A stretch of 64,000 nt of DNA from Coccinella septempunctata. Lineage: Eukaryota > Arthropoda > Insecta > Coleoptera > Coccinellidae. A program made the position numbers and the translations under genes. Positions within the stretch are counted from its first letter, which is position 1, and every line of letters starts with the position of its first letter. The notes below the pieces were generated by a model. It was given only the letters and a program-made list of their open reading frames with translations. It did no database searches and was not told the DNA's origin. The stretch lies in NCBI RefSeq assembly GCF_907165205.1, contig NC_058194.1:22382856-22446855 (forward strand), in the 5' to 3' direction. Positions 1-10,424 of the stretch are shown here, piece by piece.

Positions 1-895
1 AAGTAACCGTAGATGGAAATGTGATAAAAATTCTAAAAGAGTAAGTCTTCTAGTAATAAATCTTAGAATTTAGTCCATCTCGGCGCAACTGTTCGGTGTT
101 GATGAATTTTTAACTGAACCCATCTCCCATCTTTTTCAGGAATTTTTCGAAGGTTAGCTTTCGAGTCGTTTTTTTTCTGAATAAAAGTAACCGTAGATGG
201 AAATGTGATACATATTCTGAAAGACCAACTCTTTCAGTAATAAATCTGAGAATTTCATTCCTTTTGGTGCAAACGTTCGGTCTGACGAATTTTTAACTGA
301 ACCCATCTTTTTCAGGATTTTTTCGAAGGTCAGCTTTCGAGTCGTTTATCCCTTATATATCCCCCAATAAAAGTAAACGTAGATAAAAATATGATACATA
401 TTGTGGAAAAACAACTCTTCCAGTAATAGATCTGGGAATTTCATCCATCTCGGCGCAACCGTTCGGTCTTGACGAATTTTTAACTGAACCCATCTTTTTC
501 AGGATTTTTCGTTGGTCAGTTTTCGAGTCATTTATCTTTCAATAAAAGTAACCGTAGACGGAAATGAGGAAATGTGACGCATATTCTGAAAGAGCTACTC
601 TTTTTGTATTAAATCTAAGAATTTCATTCATCTCGGCGCAACCGTTCGGTCTTAACGAATTTTTGACTGAACCCATATTTTTCAGGATTTTTTCGAAGGT
701 CAGCTTTCAAGTCGTTTATATCTCGATGAAAGTAACCGTAGATGGAAATTTGATACACATTCTGAAAGAGCAAGTATTCTAGTAATATATCTTAGAATTT
801 AATCCATCTCGACGCAATTGTCTTGACGAATTTTTAACTGAAACCATCTTTTTCAGGATTTTTCGAAGATCAGCTTTCGAGCTTTCGAAAAATGC
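1..895. repeat. Satellite: about five tandem units of ~183 bp
   Basis: The block aagtaaccgtagatgg and its variants recurs at 1, 185, 371, 546 and 730, giving unit lengths of 184, 186, 175 and 184 bp. Each unit also carries catctcggcgcaac, aatttttaactgaacccat and tttttcaggatttttcgaag in the same order. Units differ by scattered substitutions and small indels; the third lacks a few bases and the fourth has a short local duplication (aaatgaggaaatg). The array begins at the window edge, so it probably continues to the left. I see no coding potential conserved between units. It is a diverged satellite block rather than a homogeneous active array. Confidence 0.9.
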
Positions 896-1066
896 AGAAT
901 TATTAATCCAGAAACTGTACAGTAACTGTGCATCAAATACTGTATTGAAAATGCATAATTATCAATACAGACTGTGCAGAAACTGTGTATCAAATACTCC
1001 ACTTTGAAATGCAGTATTATTAATAGAGAAACTGTGTAGTTTCAGTAGAACAGTTTCTGTGCTGCA
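891..1066. repeat. Three tandem ~59-bp units next to the satellite
   Basis: Units starting at 891, 950 and 1008 share aatgca(g/t)(a/t)attat, then cagaaactgtgcag and gtatcaaatact. The third unit is the most diverged and fades after about 1055. The unit is unrelated in sequence to the 183-bp satellite that ends where it starts, so two different tandem arrays abut here. Confidence 0.75.
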
Positions 1067-2319
1067 ATCAGGTGGTACTTGTAATGCAGTATCTGTACAG
1101 TTGCTGTATGTTATGTTTGTTGGACAGGGAATAAATTGAATTTGAATAGATTCAAAGTACGTACTACTTAAAATATTCCTTATAGTTTCATCAGAAACTG
1201 ATTTAACGATGGCTCTTGAAAGATAAAACTACCTATATAATTGTCGATGTACTTTGAAATTAATTTCCGAATTAGGACCGGAAGAGATAAAACAATTCAC
1301 AAATTCTTGAAACCACTCAGTGTTAGAAGAATTCAATTCAATTAATGCGTTAGGTACATAGTTTGAGAAGTAAATTGTGAAATTCAAGATTTCCTTTAGT
1401 GCTAATATTCTTCGAAAATCCTGTCGTACTTTCTGCTATTCTACCAAGATTTCGCAACTTCTATTTATCCACTCTCTCATTCCGAAGCAACGAATTCAGG
1501 AGAATTTCCACTTTTATTTGCTTTCTGAGGACGTGTAACAGCGCACCTACAATATATCCCGCTGAACTATTCCCAAACCAAAGTCAACACAACATCCACC
1601 CGCGGTCTTCTAATATTTGCCATTCACGTACAAGCGAAATCGGGTTAGCACAGCTAGCATAGAGCGATTTCCCATCCCTTGTCACGGATCATATAACAGG
1701 CTAGCGCGTCTGCAAACTTGAACTTATGCAAGGGCGAGGAACCCAACAACACAATTAAATTGATTTCAAACCTGAATTAACGCCTGGGATCTCATATTTT
1801 CGTTAGATTCGTATTGGAATATTGGCCCACTTTGACAACTTGCCGGCCGTATGAGCAAATATTTCATTTTGGTAATTGTATGGTCTTGTTTATTTTTAAC
1901 GGAATGTTCGGAGTTCACTTGGACCATGTCCTACATACGTATCGAAATGCGACTGGAATTTACTGCTAATTACTTTTGCCGATAGCTAGGTAAACGATGA
2001 ATTGATGCTGTTTGGAAACAGCAGTTCCAGCAATTTTTGCTGGGATTACTGCCTTATCAATATAAATAAAAGAAGTGGCTGTCTATAAATGAAGACCGTT
2101 CAAATACAGTCATGTCGTGAAGTCGTATAGGTCGATTCTTCGCATATTTCATTTGTGTGGGCGACCAAACAGGGAACCGAAATTTTGGACGCCTTAGTCC
2201 GGCCCTGATAATATTCCGCTGAAAAAAAACGTAAGGCCCACAGTATTTTTGACAAGGATTTTATTCAAACCTTATATATTCTGAATAAAGTAATTATATT
2301 TTTCCCTCACAAATTTCAG
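1067..2319. other. No gene recognised
   Basis: AT-rich sequence with only short open frames. The 87-codon frame at 1399-1662 has no recognisable domain. A slightly more GC-rich patch at 1540-1690 was read in all frames without a hit. No repeat shared with the rest of the window was found. Confidence 0.6.
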
Positions 2320-3395
2320 AGTAGCAAAGAGTTACTTTACCAAACGGTGCGGGAAACACCCCTGCTATTTGTTTCCCGTATGCAGGAGTTTTTTCTGCGC
2401 TCAAATATTGAAGAGTAAGTTCAATTGTATCATAGTGCATATGAATAATTAATCGCATCAAATTTGATCTGTTTCGTAAAATGCTGAATCTTTGACTCGT
2501 GCAGATATTTTAACAGTAGATTCCTGAGGTCAAAAGAAATACTCTTTTCCGATTCGGCCCTAATAAAAAGATGAAATATGGCCATTTTAAGTTTTCATGA
2601 CGAGCTGTTCCACTCCTGGAAAAACTAGCTTAATCTTTGGACTGTGACACTAGACATCTGTGGATCTTTCAAAAATAGTTGCATTCGGTCAAAGTACCAA
2701 TCAGTTTTTCAAACCACAGGAATTTTTCATTTTTTAACATCAAATTACTCGAAAACAGCGCATTATACGACAACATATTAAGAGTACTCCTAGTTTATAA
2801 AACTTTCAAATATTCATTAGATGGCGTCCAACTAAGTTTCAAGAGTTGCGTTCTTTGAATTTTTGGTATATTGAAAAAACTGAAAGATGTGGTTGATATC
2901 TTGTGTTGGAAAAAGATTAATCAAATAAATGAAAACTATATTCCGAAATTCATTTCATTCGATTGATGGCCATATGCTCCGTTTGATTAAAAGAGATTAA
3001 TTCCTCTTTTTTTCCAATAGAGATTCTATGCCTGAACGTCGTTTAGAGCTTAAACTTCGTTTAATCAAACGGTGCATACGCCCATAAACCGTTTTTGAGA
3101 AAAATAACTTTTTTATGGTTTTTTAGCAGCCTGTACCTTCTCAACCGAGCCGATTGGGAAAAATGGTGAAGGAAACAAGTGTTTTTTTACCTCAAGAATC
3201 TACTGTTAAAATATTGTTCGTGTTAAAGACTCACCCTGTATATTTCAAGCACTTTAGAATGAATATTATTCCTAACTCTTGCGGAAAATGTCTTTCCCGC
3301 ACTCAACTGCTTACTATACTTCATATCCTTCAGGTAACAGTAGTTTCGTGTAGGAAAGTACCAATTTCCGTCCTTTTTTACTTTCATTTCACTAT
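2320..3395. repeat. V-family repeat copy V1, split by element W
   Basis: The left part (2320-2483) matches V2 (13816 onward) through gcaaagagt(t/c)actttccc, gtgcgggaaa, cctgctattt and gatctgtttcgt(a/g)aaatg. The right part (3239-3395) matches V2 from tatatttcaagc onward, through ttcctaactcttgcg and cccgcactcaactgctta. In V2 these two parts are separated only by about a dozen bases; here ~755 bp intervene (element W). V1 has lost several of the CG-rich bases that make the palindromes of V2, so it is the more decayed copy. Confidence 0.7.
2484..3238. mobile_element. Element W, inserted into V1; inverted ends
   Basis: The right end reads gactcaccctg followed by TA. Its reverse complement (cagggtgagtc, then attttaacagtagattc and ttgaggt) matches the left end at about 2495-2540 (ttgactcgtgc, attttaacagtagattc, ctgaggt). 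So the element has imperfect terminal inverted repeats of roughly 70 bp and interrupts V1 at a TA. The outermost left bases have decayed. No transposase was found inside, so it is non-autonomous. The cagggtg terminus and TA target fit Tc1/mariner-type MITEs; that class call is inference. Confidence 0.6.
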
Positions 3396-5030
3396 TTTAT
3401 TTTCATTCGCATTGAAGAAACATTGTGAACGAATTTGTCAGAAAAAGCCCACATAATTCATTTACTGCATGAAACCGATTCCATCATCCAAACAAGAATG
3501 TTCAAGTATCCAGCGTATATAAACCAACAAGTGCCGACCACCCAGCATATCCGTATTTATCAAAATTGTAGCATAAACTTCGAACTCCTGGAAATCCATC
3601 GAGGAAAACCTGTACACCTCTCGAATTCATCCTGCCAGGCAAACAACGGTTCGGCAAAACCAATTACCCGTTAATAAACCGAAAATAAAATCCCAACAGC
3701 GAAATTACATTACAGGTAGCCCTATAACTTCGTAACGGAGGTTTTCGAAAACCGCAAACTCAGCAACATGAAGCTTGCTCGGTCGAAAATAACAGCCAAT
3801 ATCAAATTACCTAGTGGTGGAAATGAATACAACTGGGGAAAATATAATTTGCATAAGACCTTTTCCAGTATTTAATTAAGTGTCCCAAGGAAGACGAAGG
3901 GTTGCAGATAGGGCAGCATTTACGACTGCCAATGAAAAAGCTGACTTTATAAATTCAGAACGATGAAGATTGTTCGCTCCTTTCAGCTTCTGATAGATTT
4001 ATTCGATGGAAAAGTTTTCAGGAAAACTGCGGTAAAATCCCATCGAATAAATTTTTAAATTGCACGAGTCTGTTCAGAAGAAATATGAAATGCATTTGGC
4101 TAAACCTACCTAGGAAAGCTCGGCTTTCTATGAATTTTCAATAAAAATAATGTCGGTGTTAGTACTTTCAGCTTCCTTCTGAACAAAATAACTTAAAAAT
4201 AGAATCTATGGATGTTGATAATTTTCAAGATGGTATTTTTTCTTATAGCTCAATGCCCAAACATTGATTGCAACTCTAGGCATCCAACCAGAAATAAGAA
4301 GTACGACTGAAAAACAGCCAGTTAGCCTTTGGAAAGAAAGTTTTAGACTTTTTCTCCAAAATGAAGAAAATTTGGCTACATGTGCTCGTGCATTATCTTG
4401 GTAGGAACTGGGTTGAACAGTGTCTGAATATTGTGCGGAACATGTCATTGTGTTGAACGTAACAAACGGCAGTCATGTTGTTTCTGATGAATATTAAAGG
4501 TAACATTCTTCTTCTTCTACGTGTGGTGCCTATATCGGCTGAACTGAGACATTATGGCCCATTGTTCATCGGCATGCAGTTGGAATTCTTCTGCAAGAAC
4601 TATGCACTATGAAACAGTCCTTTCGTAAGGGAATGGACTAGTTGTAACGAGTTTAAAAATTCCAACTCCAGTCCCTCTGCACTAAGCATGTCGATTATTT
4701 CAGTGCCTAGGAGTAAGAGGTAGGACAAACCCGATCATGACACAAATCAACTAACCTATTCATATGTCTGTGCTTCTTCTTTGCTATAGCTTTTTGGCAT
4801 ATGTGGCCGATTTTAAAAAACTTACAGCTCTATTCTGCTGGAACCAGATGTCAGCCCAACTATGTTCTTCATCTAATTCTTCCAATTCAGGCTGTAGGAA
4901 GATCACAGAGCTGTTATTTTCGTAAAACATACGAACAGCTGAGCCTAGATGCATTCATTTCCAAATCATGGTGTGGACCAAAAACTCAAGACCCTAAGGA
5001 ATACAAAGAGCCCTTCCGCACCTACTTTCC
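3396..5030. other. No gene; possible retroposon tail near 4505
   Basis: No convincing coding sequence. At 4505-4560 the string cttcttcttctacgtgtgg followed by moderately GC-rich sequence to about 4750 resembles the 3' end of a minus-strand retroposon with a short GAA-type tail; there is no protein match to confirm this. The remaining sequence is ordinary AT-rich intergenic or intronic DNA. Confidence 0.45.
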
Positions 5031-6258
5031 CCCACGTCGCCAGAGCATTCGACAGAGTATGGCATGCAGGATTAATATATAAGATGAGATGTGCTGGATA
5101 TTCATCAAAATATGCAAGTTGATCAGGAATTATTTCAAAAATAGAAGATTTTACGTGAAGTGGAAGGAGAATGCACCACAACAAGAGATATAGGCTGGAG
5201 TACCCCAAGGACCAGCACTTGGTCAACTTCTGTACAACGTATACATTCACGATATTCCGAAGAATCCAAGAACCATGCTAACGTTATATGCTGACGACAC
5301 AGGCATAACAACTCGACACCGCATCCCAGCAGTGATAGAACGAGTTCTACAAGAAACGATTGACGAAACAAATGTTTGGTGCATAAAGTGGAAAATCAAG
5401 CTCAATGGACAAAAGAGCCAAGCAATATTACTGCAGAAGAGAAGACTGCGACCCACGACGAATCTAGAAGTTGACGGCGAAGAAATCGACTGGATAAATG
5501 AAGCCAAATATTTAGGAATAACGCCTGTCAAAAGATTTACTTGGAAAAATAATATCAAACAAGCAATCGACAGAACGAAAGCAACGATGAATAGACTCTA
5601 CCCTCTGATAGGAAAAAGAAGCCTCATGTCCAAAGAGACAAAATTGAAGATAATCAAAGCCGTTGCTAGGTCTCAACTGACTTATGGATCAGTTGCCTGG
5701 GGTTTCGCGGCAAAGAGCCATATCAAAAGAATTCAGGACACTGAAAACAAGCTGCTACGATGTGCAATAGATGCACCTTGGTTTGTCAGGAATAGACAGA
5801 TTTATAGGGACCTAAAATGGGAAACCATAACGGAATTCATGAACAGAAAAGCAGAGAAATTATTCAAAACAGCGAAAAACCATCCGAATCAAGAACTCAA
5901 TAGACTAGTGGACTACGACCCAGAGGAAGACAAAAGGAGAATGCCAATTTACTGAAGGAGACCAAGAGATCAATTAAAAAGAGATTAAATTAAGAACAGA
6001 AACTTATTGCAAAATCCAATAAAGTGTTATCCAATAGAGAATAAACACCTAAATCCCAGCACAATAGTGTGCGAGAAGAAAACCGACTAAGAGATGAACG
6101 GTTTATAGGCAAATGCCCAGAACCAATATTCAAGAAGCAGTTGAGGGTTTTTAGTGGGTCTCGAGCTCAGGAGAGTGAGAATCCCCACACTTGTTCTCCC
6201 TCAGGAGCGGGTAGTTCGTCTGACTTGCAGATTTTCCCCCTGCTACACAAAAAAAAAA
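5031..6258 (+). mobile_element. Jockey-type LINE, copy A (5'-truncated)
   Basis: A non-LTR retrotransposon fragment running from the reverse-transcriptase core to a 3' poly(A) tail (A-run ending at 6258). The 3' UTR (about 5956-6247) is shared with copies B, C, D and E, including gtgggtctcgagctcagga and cttgcagattttcccc, and ends in ctacac followed by A. Similarity to the other copies begins near 5031, so the copy is 5'-truncated, as is usual after target-primed reverse transcription. No clear target-site duplication could be read. Class assignment rests on protein motifs described in the coding entry. Confidence 0.85.
5033..5955 (+). pseudogene. Jockey-type reverse transcriptase, C-terminal part (copy A)
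   Basis: Reverse transcriptase of a LINE: it copies element RNA into DNA at the target site. Translation shows the palm start (RAFDRVWH at about 5043), a frame-shifted GVPQG box (around 5196), then an open frame from 5275 to the stop at 5955. That frame includes the catalytic LYADD (5284-5298), the W-C-x-KWKIKLN block, and the jockey-type thumb motifs KYLGIT, QLTYGSVAWG and APWFVRNRQIYRDLKW. The endonuclease and N-terminal RT are missing, and the region before 5275 has frameshifts and a stop, so the copy is dead although its 3' 226 codons remain open. Family-level call (jockey clade) is from motif style, not a search. Confidence 0.85.
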
Positions 6259-7456
6259 TTCTCCCACCACAGCCGGAGCAATGATCCCTCAACGGCTCTG
6301 CCGCACCAGAGAGTAACTCTGTTACAGTTTGGCTGCACGATGTACTAAATAACTAACTTCCACATCTTCGAAATAAAAAAATAAAAAAATTTTAATATTA
6401 ACTAGAGTCTATTTCTCAATTCCTCTTGAGGAACGGTTGGAAAAGTATTCCTCTGTTGTGATCCGGAGGCGTCAGAATCCTCTGGCCTGTACATCAATTC
6501 TCCACTCAGGCGCACCCATTCATCATGTGTAACGAAAATTTCTATTCGACTTATACCGGAAATTTTTCATCGAAGACAGATTCAAGCTAGCAGGAGGAAA
6601 TTCCATCACAGCTGTCTGATACCTTGGGTGCATTATTAGAGCAACTCCTTCATTCGGCATTATATTTCCTTCCAGGAATTCTTTTAATGAATTAAGCTTG
6701 ACGTGCCTGAAACAATTCCTATGTTCGGGTTTAATGCTGAAGGCGGAAGAAAAAGAGGGGTTTGGAGTTCTGGCGGATTGCCGTCGAGACCACCTTCCAC
6801 CAGGTAAATAAGTTTAATTTAGGAGCCCGGCTCTTCTACTTTTTGAATTTAGAGTCAGTCTAGCTGTCAACATAAAGTTGGAAAAGCGGAAAAATACGGC
6901 GCATTTTTGCCCAATTCTGCAAGTTTAATTAGACTGGTTTTTCCCCGCATTCCGAACTAATTCTTTCATTCTGTTGAAAGTGCCGTTCTGGGTTTTCGTG
7001 CTGCATGATAATGGGATAATTCTAGTTTTAAATTTTGTGGAGGTGCGAACGGAATACAGGGAATTTGTTAGTATCTGCGTTAAAGGCGTGAAATATCCCG
7101 AAATTAAACACTTGTTTCCTTGTTCCATGTTACTCTTTAGGTGTTGTTTTAGAATTAGACATTTACTAACTGCTTTTGAGGCCTGTACGGGACTTTTCGA
7201 ATTTGTGATGGTAATTGCAGGTCAAAAATGAATAAATAAGAAGTTATTCCGATTACCCTAGTATAACATAGTTCATAGTAGCCTTTGCAGACGACAGTAC
7301 ACTTGATTTCAACATTTAGTTTGATGGAAAACTGATCTGCATTCCGGATTTGAACATAGCAGAGACCTCAACATCATAACTGACTAGGATCACTATAGGT
7401 GATGTTTTTCCATTCTCAGTTCAGTCGTTCTCTGCACGATACAGATAGTCATATCA
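6259..7456. other. No gene recognised
   Basis: Unique sequence between LINE A and mariner M1. Open frames at 6925-7128 and 6974-7231 overlap on opposite strands and show no domain. Nothing repeated elsewhere in the window was seen. Confidence 0.6.
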
Positions 7457-7458
7457 TA

Positions 7459-8670
7459 CGAGGATGTATTGATATCTAGTTAGCCTATACCAGTTCCATG
7501 CACAAAAAAAATATTGCGTTTCCATAGCTACGAACAATAACTCATTAGAAGTGTCAGTGTGAAGTTTGAGGTCAAAAAAGTACCAGAGTTGCGCAATGAA
7601 TTAAAAGAAAGAAGATGTCCACCGAAATTGGAGTATGGAGCCATCATCAAGTACCTACCAGTATTTAAAAGGGTTAAGAGGTGAGCAGATTCACGAAGAT
7701 AAGCTTAATAACCTTGATTGATCAATGTCCTTCGTATGCGACTATGAAGAATTGGACTGCAAGCTTCAAAAGAGGTAAATTATCCATTGAAAATGATGAC
7801 CGATCGGAAAGGCCAGTTTCTGTGTCAGTCCCCGAAAATATCGATGCAGTTCATGACATGATTTTATCAGACCGTCGAATTGGGCAAAAACGGATATCTG
7901 AAGTACTGAATGTTTCATACGAACGCGTTCATCATATAGTTCACGTCAATTTGGACATGAGAAAAATTGCTACAAAATAGATCTCCAAATGTTTGAATGT
8001 TGACCAGAAGCGTGCGAGAGTAGAAGTATCGCTTTCGATCTGTGCTCGATTTGAAAACGATGTAGACTTCTTAAACTTCTTGTTACTATGGATGAGACTT
8101 GGGTACATTCCTACTATCCAGAAACAAAGCAACAATCGATGGAATGGCGACACTCTGGTTCTCTAAGACCTAAGAAATTTCGTCTCCAAAAACGTGCTGA
8201 AAAAGTTCTTGCTTCAGTTTTTTGGGATTGTCATGGAGTATCCATATGATTGATTTTTTGAATAAGGGTAGAACAATAACCGGAGATTACTATTCGACTT
8301 TACTGACCACTCTATGGGAAAAATTAAAGAGAAAAGACGCGGAATGATATCCAAAGTTGTTTTGTTTTTGCAGGACAACGCCCTTGCACACAAATCTCAT
8401 GTTGTCATGCAAAAAATTCGTTATTTATGGTTCGAACTACTAGAACACCACCTTATTCACCAGATTTGGCTCCATCTGACTATCAACTCTTTCCTAACTG
8501 GAAAAAAATGTTTAAAAGGTCGTAAATTTTCTTCCAACGAGGAGGTAATAGATGCTGTGGAGGTCTAGTTTGCAGAACAAGAAGAAACATTTTTATTTTG
8601 AAAGGTCTAGAGACGTTGCAGGTTTGCTGTAATAAATGTATCCAAGAGGGGTTGGAGACATAGTTAGCCC
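7459..8670 (+). mobile_element. Mariner M1, decayed; left TIR only
   Basis: The left terminus cgaggatgtattgatatct follows a TA and matches the ends of M2 and M3. The body aligns with M2 (reverse strand) and M3 through the transposase gene. At the right, similarity fades after about 8640 (ataaatgtatccaagaggg) and the expected inverted terminus atcctcg is absent, so the right end is lost or rearranged. Intact M2 is about 1.19 kb, typical for mariner. Confidence 0.85.
7681..8568 (+). pseudogene. Mariner transposase pseudogene (M1)
   Basis: Cut-and-paste DDD transposase remnant. An open stretch at 7681-7977 covers the helix-turn-helix region (PSYATMKNWTASFKRG, then SVPENIDAVHDMILSDRRIG, then SYERVHHIVH), followed by a stop at 7978-7980. 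The first catalytic block (MDETW in M2) is frameshifted here near 8080-8110. FLQDNALAHKSH near 8370 retains the second catalytic aspartate with a P-to-L change. The final SPDL-xPSD block near 8460-8480 is frameshifted to HLIHQIWLHL. At least one stop and two frameshifts make it non-functional. Family is mariner by the 34-residue D-to-D spacing visible in M2 and M3. Confidence 0.85.
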
Positions 8671-8940
8671 TTAAAAAAATAAGTAAGTAAAAATAAAATT
8701 GGAGCTCAAATAACCTACTCAAACGTCTTGATTTTGAGTTCTTGGTTGTTTCTTCTGATAAATACAAAATTAAAAAAACACTGGGACTTCCGTGAACTTT
8801 TCAACGAGCCTACACATGTTTTATGTTTCCACTTGAAAAACAGAAATTGGATGGTGTAACTTTTAGGGGGTGGATGAGAAACATACAATTTTATTGCTGG
8901 AAAATGAAGGTGATTGAAAATCAATTGACGATTTTGACAG

Positions 8941-9203
8941 CGGGTTTCATAAAACTTTGATTGTCCGATCAACGCTTCGACAGTCACTCTATTTTTGAAA
9001 CGAAATGATCACTGAAACCATTTAGTTTCAAATAGGTGTATCAAAGAAATACCAATTGAGAATAATTGGATGGACGTTTGAACATCATAATTTGATGCGA
9101 GAATGATATTCTGAATGATCATGACTGAATTATCGATTGAAAACAAATTGACGTCTTTTCGTCAATCAAGCGTTGAATTCCCGATCAAGCCTTATGAAAC
9201 CCG
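8941..9203. mobile_element. MITE Q1
   Basis: A 263-bp non-autonomous element with inverted ends. The left end is cgggtttcataaaactttga then tccgatcaacg; the right end, read in reverse complement, is cgggtttcataaggcttgat then gggaattcaacg. Internal blocks such as caattgagaataatt, catcataatttgatgcgaga and caaattgacgtc are shared with Q2 (27199-27430) and Q3 (63616-63866). It has no open frame. It lies ~270 bp from the DIP-like exon, in what should be the intron downstream of that exon. Confidence 0.8.
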
Positions 9204-9474
9204 GGGGCCGGGGTCAGCCTTTTCATTTTGTGTTATTGGTTGGGGAAATAATAATTTTATTCCAGGCTTATGCCCAACCCTTCATAGATATAAAATACCC
9301 CTTGCCTTTGAAGCATTCGAATCACAAGAATTCTGTTCTCTCGAGGCAGAGTCTCAAAGGCGTTCAACACACATATTTCCACCTTCTCAACTTACAATCC
9401 CAAACATCGGAAATATCAATATCAAACGAATGGATTCGTGCAGACTGCACGAATATTCTTGTATTTCTACCTAC

Positions 9475-9572
9475 CTTGAAGGTTGATAAATTGTCGACTC
9501 CGCACTCTAACTGAGCCTCTCGTCCGACCGGCACTGTTATATTCAAAATTGGTCCAGTGAACTTCGGAATTT
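9475..9572 (-). CDS. Exon of a DIP-like immunoglobulin-superfamily gene
   Basis: Probable host exon on the minus strand, 98 nt. It is bounded by an acceptor (ccttgtttcag) ending at 9573 and a donor (gtaggt) beginning at 9474. In the open frame it encodes 32 residues beginning IPKFTGPILNITVPVGREAQ and ending DNLSTFK, after a partial codon. This is the start of a V-type Ig domain: the NxTVPVGREA strand with an N-glycosylation site (NIT), then L-E-C giving the first disulphide cysteine. In Dpr-interacting proteins and related lachesin-like cell-surface receptors the next exon continues V-A-W-L-R. These proteins act at neuronal surfaces and bind Dpr partners in trans. No other exon of the gene was recognised, so introns on both sides must be long. 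DIP versus another close Ig family cannot be settled from one exon. Confidence 0.7.
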
Positions 9573-9573
9573 C

Positions 9574-10423
9574 TGAAACAAGGAGTCAGCATCAAAAAAT
9601 GATATCTGGATTCGATGGAAAGCAGACGTGAAATTTCGTCGGTCAGCATTCAAACGAGTCGTGCTCGAAAAGAGGTTAGGGGGAGGTTAATAATTGGGAT
9701 GAAGAGGTACCATCGAAAGGGACGTTTGTGTACTTTTATTGCAATATCGTGTATAAACAATCCGGATAGGCGGATGTAATTGGAAAATGTGGGGTTGGTT
9801 TCCAAATGGCGGGTGAGTGGGGTGACAATGTTTATTGTTAGTTACGACATATAGCCAAAGGGGCGTCATAATATGTATCATCAGTGTTTGATAAATTGAC
9901 GAGGAGAGTGCGGCTATAGTTTGTACAAAGCCTCAATGTTTAATACCCTCCCGATGTACCTAACCGAATTGTTGTGCAGTTTGTGGATGCCATGAATATT
10001 GCTATTTCGTCACTGTCCCATTCAAGTTTCTCGCATGAGTAAATTATATGGAAGGCACGGCTTAGTGCTTGTTAGAATACTTCTACCGGACATTCCGTAT
10101 CTTTAAGGTACATTGGTGACTTTGTTACTATGATGAAGTCAAATGAGAGCGACTCATGGTCACTGTCACTATCTACTCTTCCCGAATTTAAAGATCAAAC
10201 GATCATAACTCTGAATAATAATGAAGTGATAAAGCCTTGAGGCAATGAATACAATGATAAGAAATAAATTCAGATGCATACCACCCTGCTTCTGAGTAGT
10301 ACTCCAGCACCAACCAGTATAAAACGATATCCGATTCAATCCCCTCCAGATACAAACTGGGTGGCGCTCGAGAACTACTCGATAATTAATACTCAGAAGC
10401 GTCTGCTAGTATTTAATCAATTC
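9574..10423. other. No gene recognised; presumed intron upstream of the DIP-like exon
   Basis: Unique AT-rich sequence on the 5' side of the exon (minus strand). A G-rich patch at 9770-9830 has no open reading frame of note. No repeats shared with the window. Confidence 0.55.
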
Positions 10424-10424
10424 C

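Noticed and set aside
5000..6270. Target-site duplication around LINE A
   Set aside because: Only a poor match between tttcccccac upstream and ttctcccacc after the tail.
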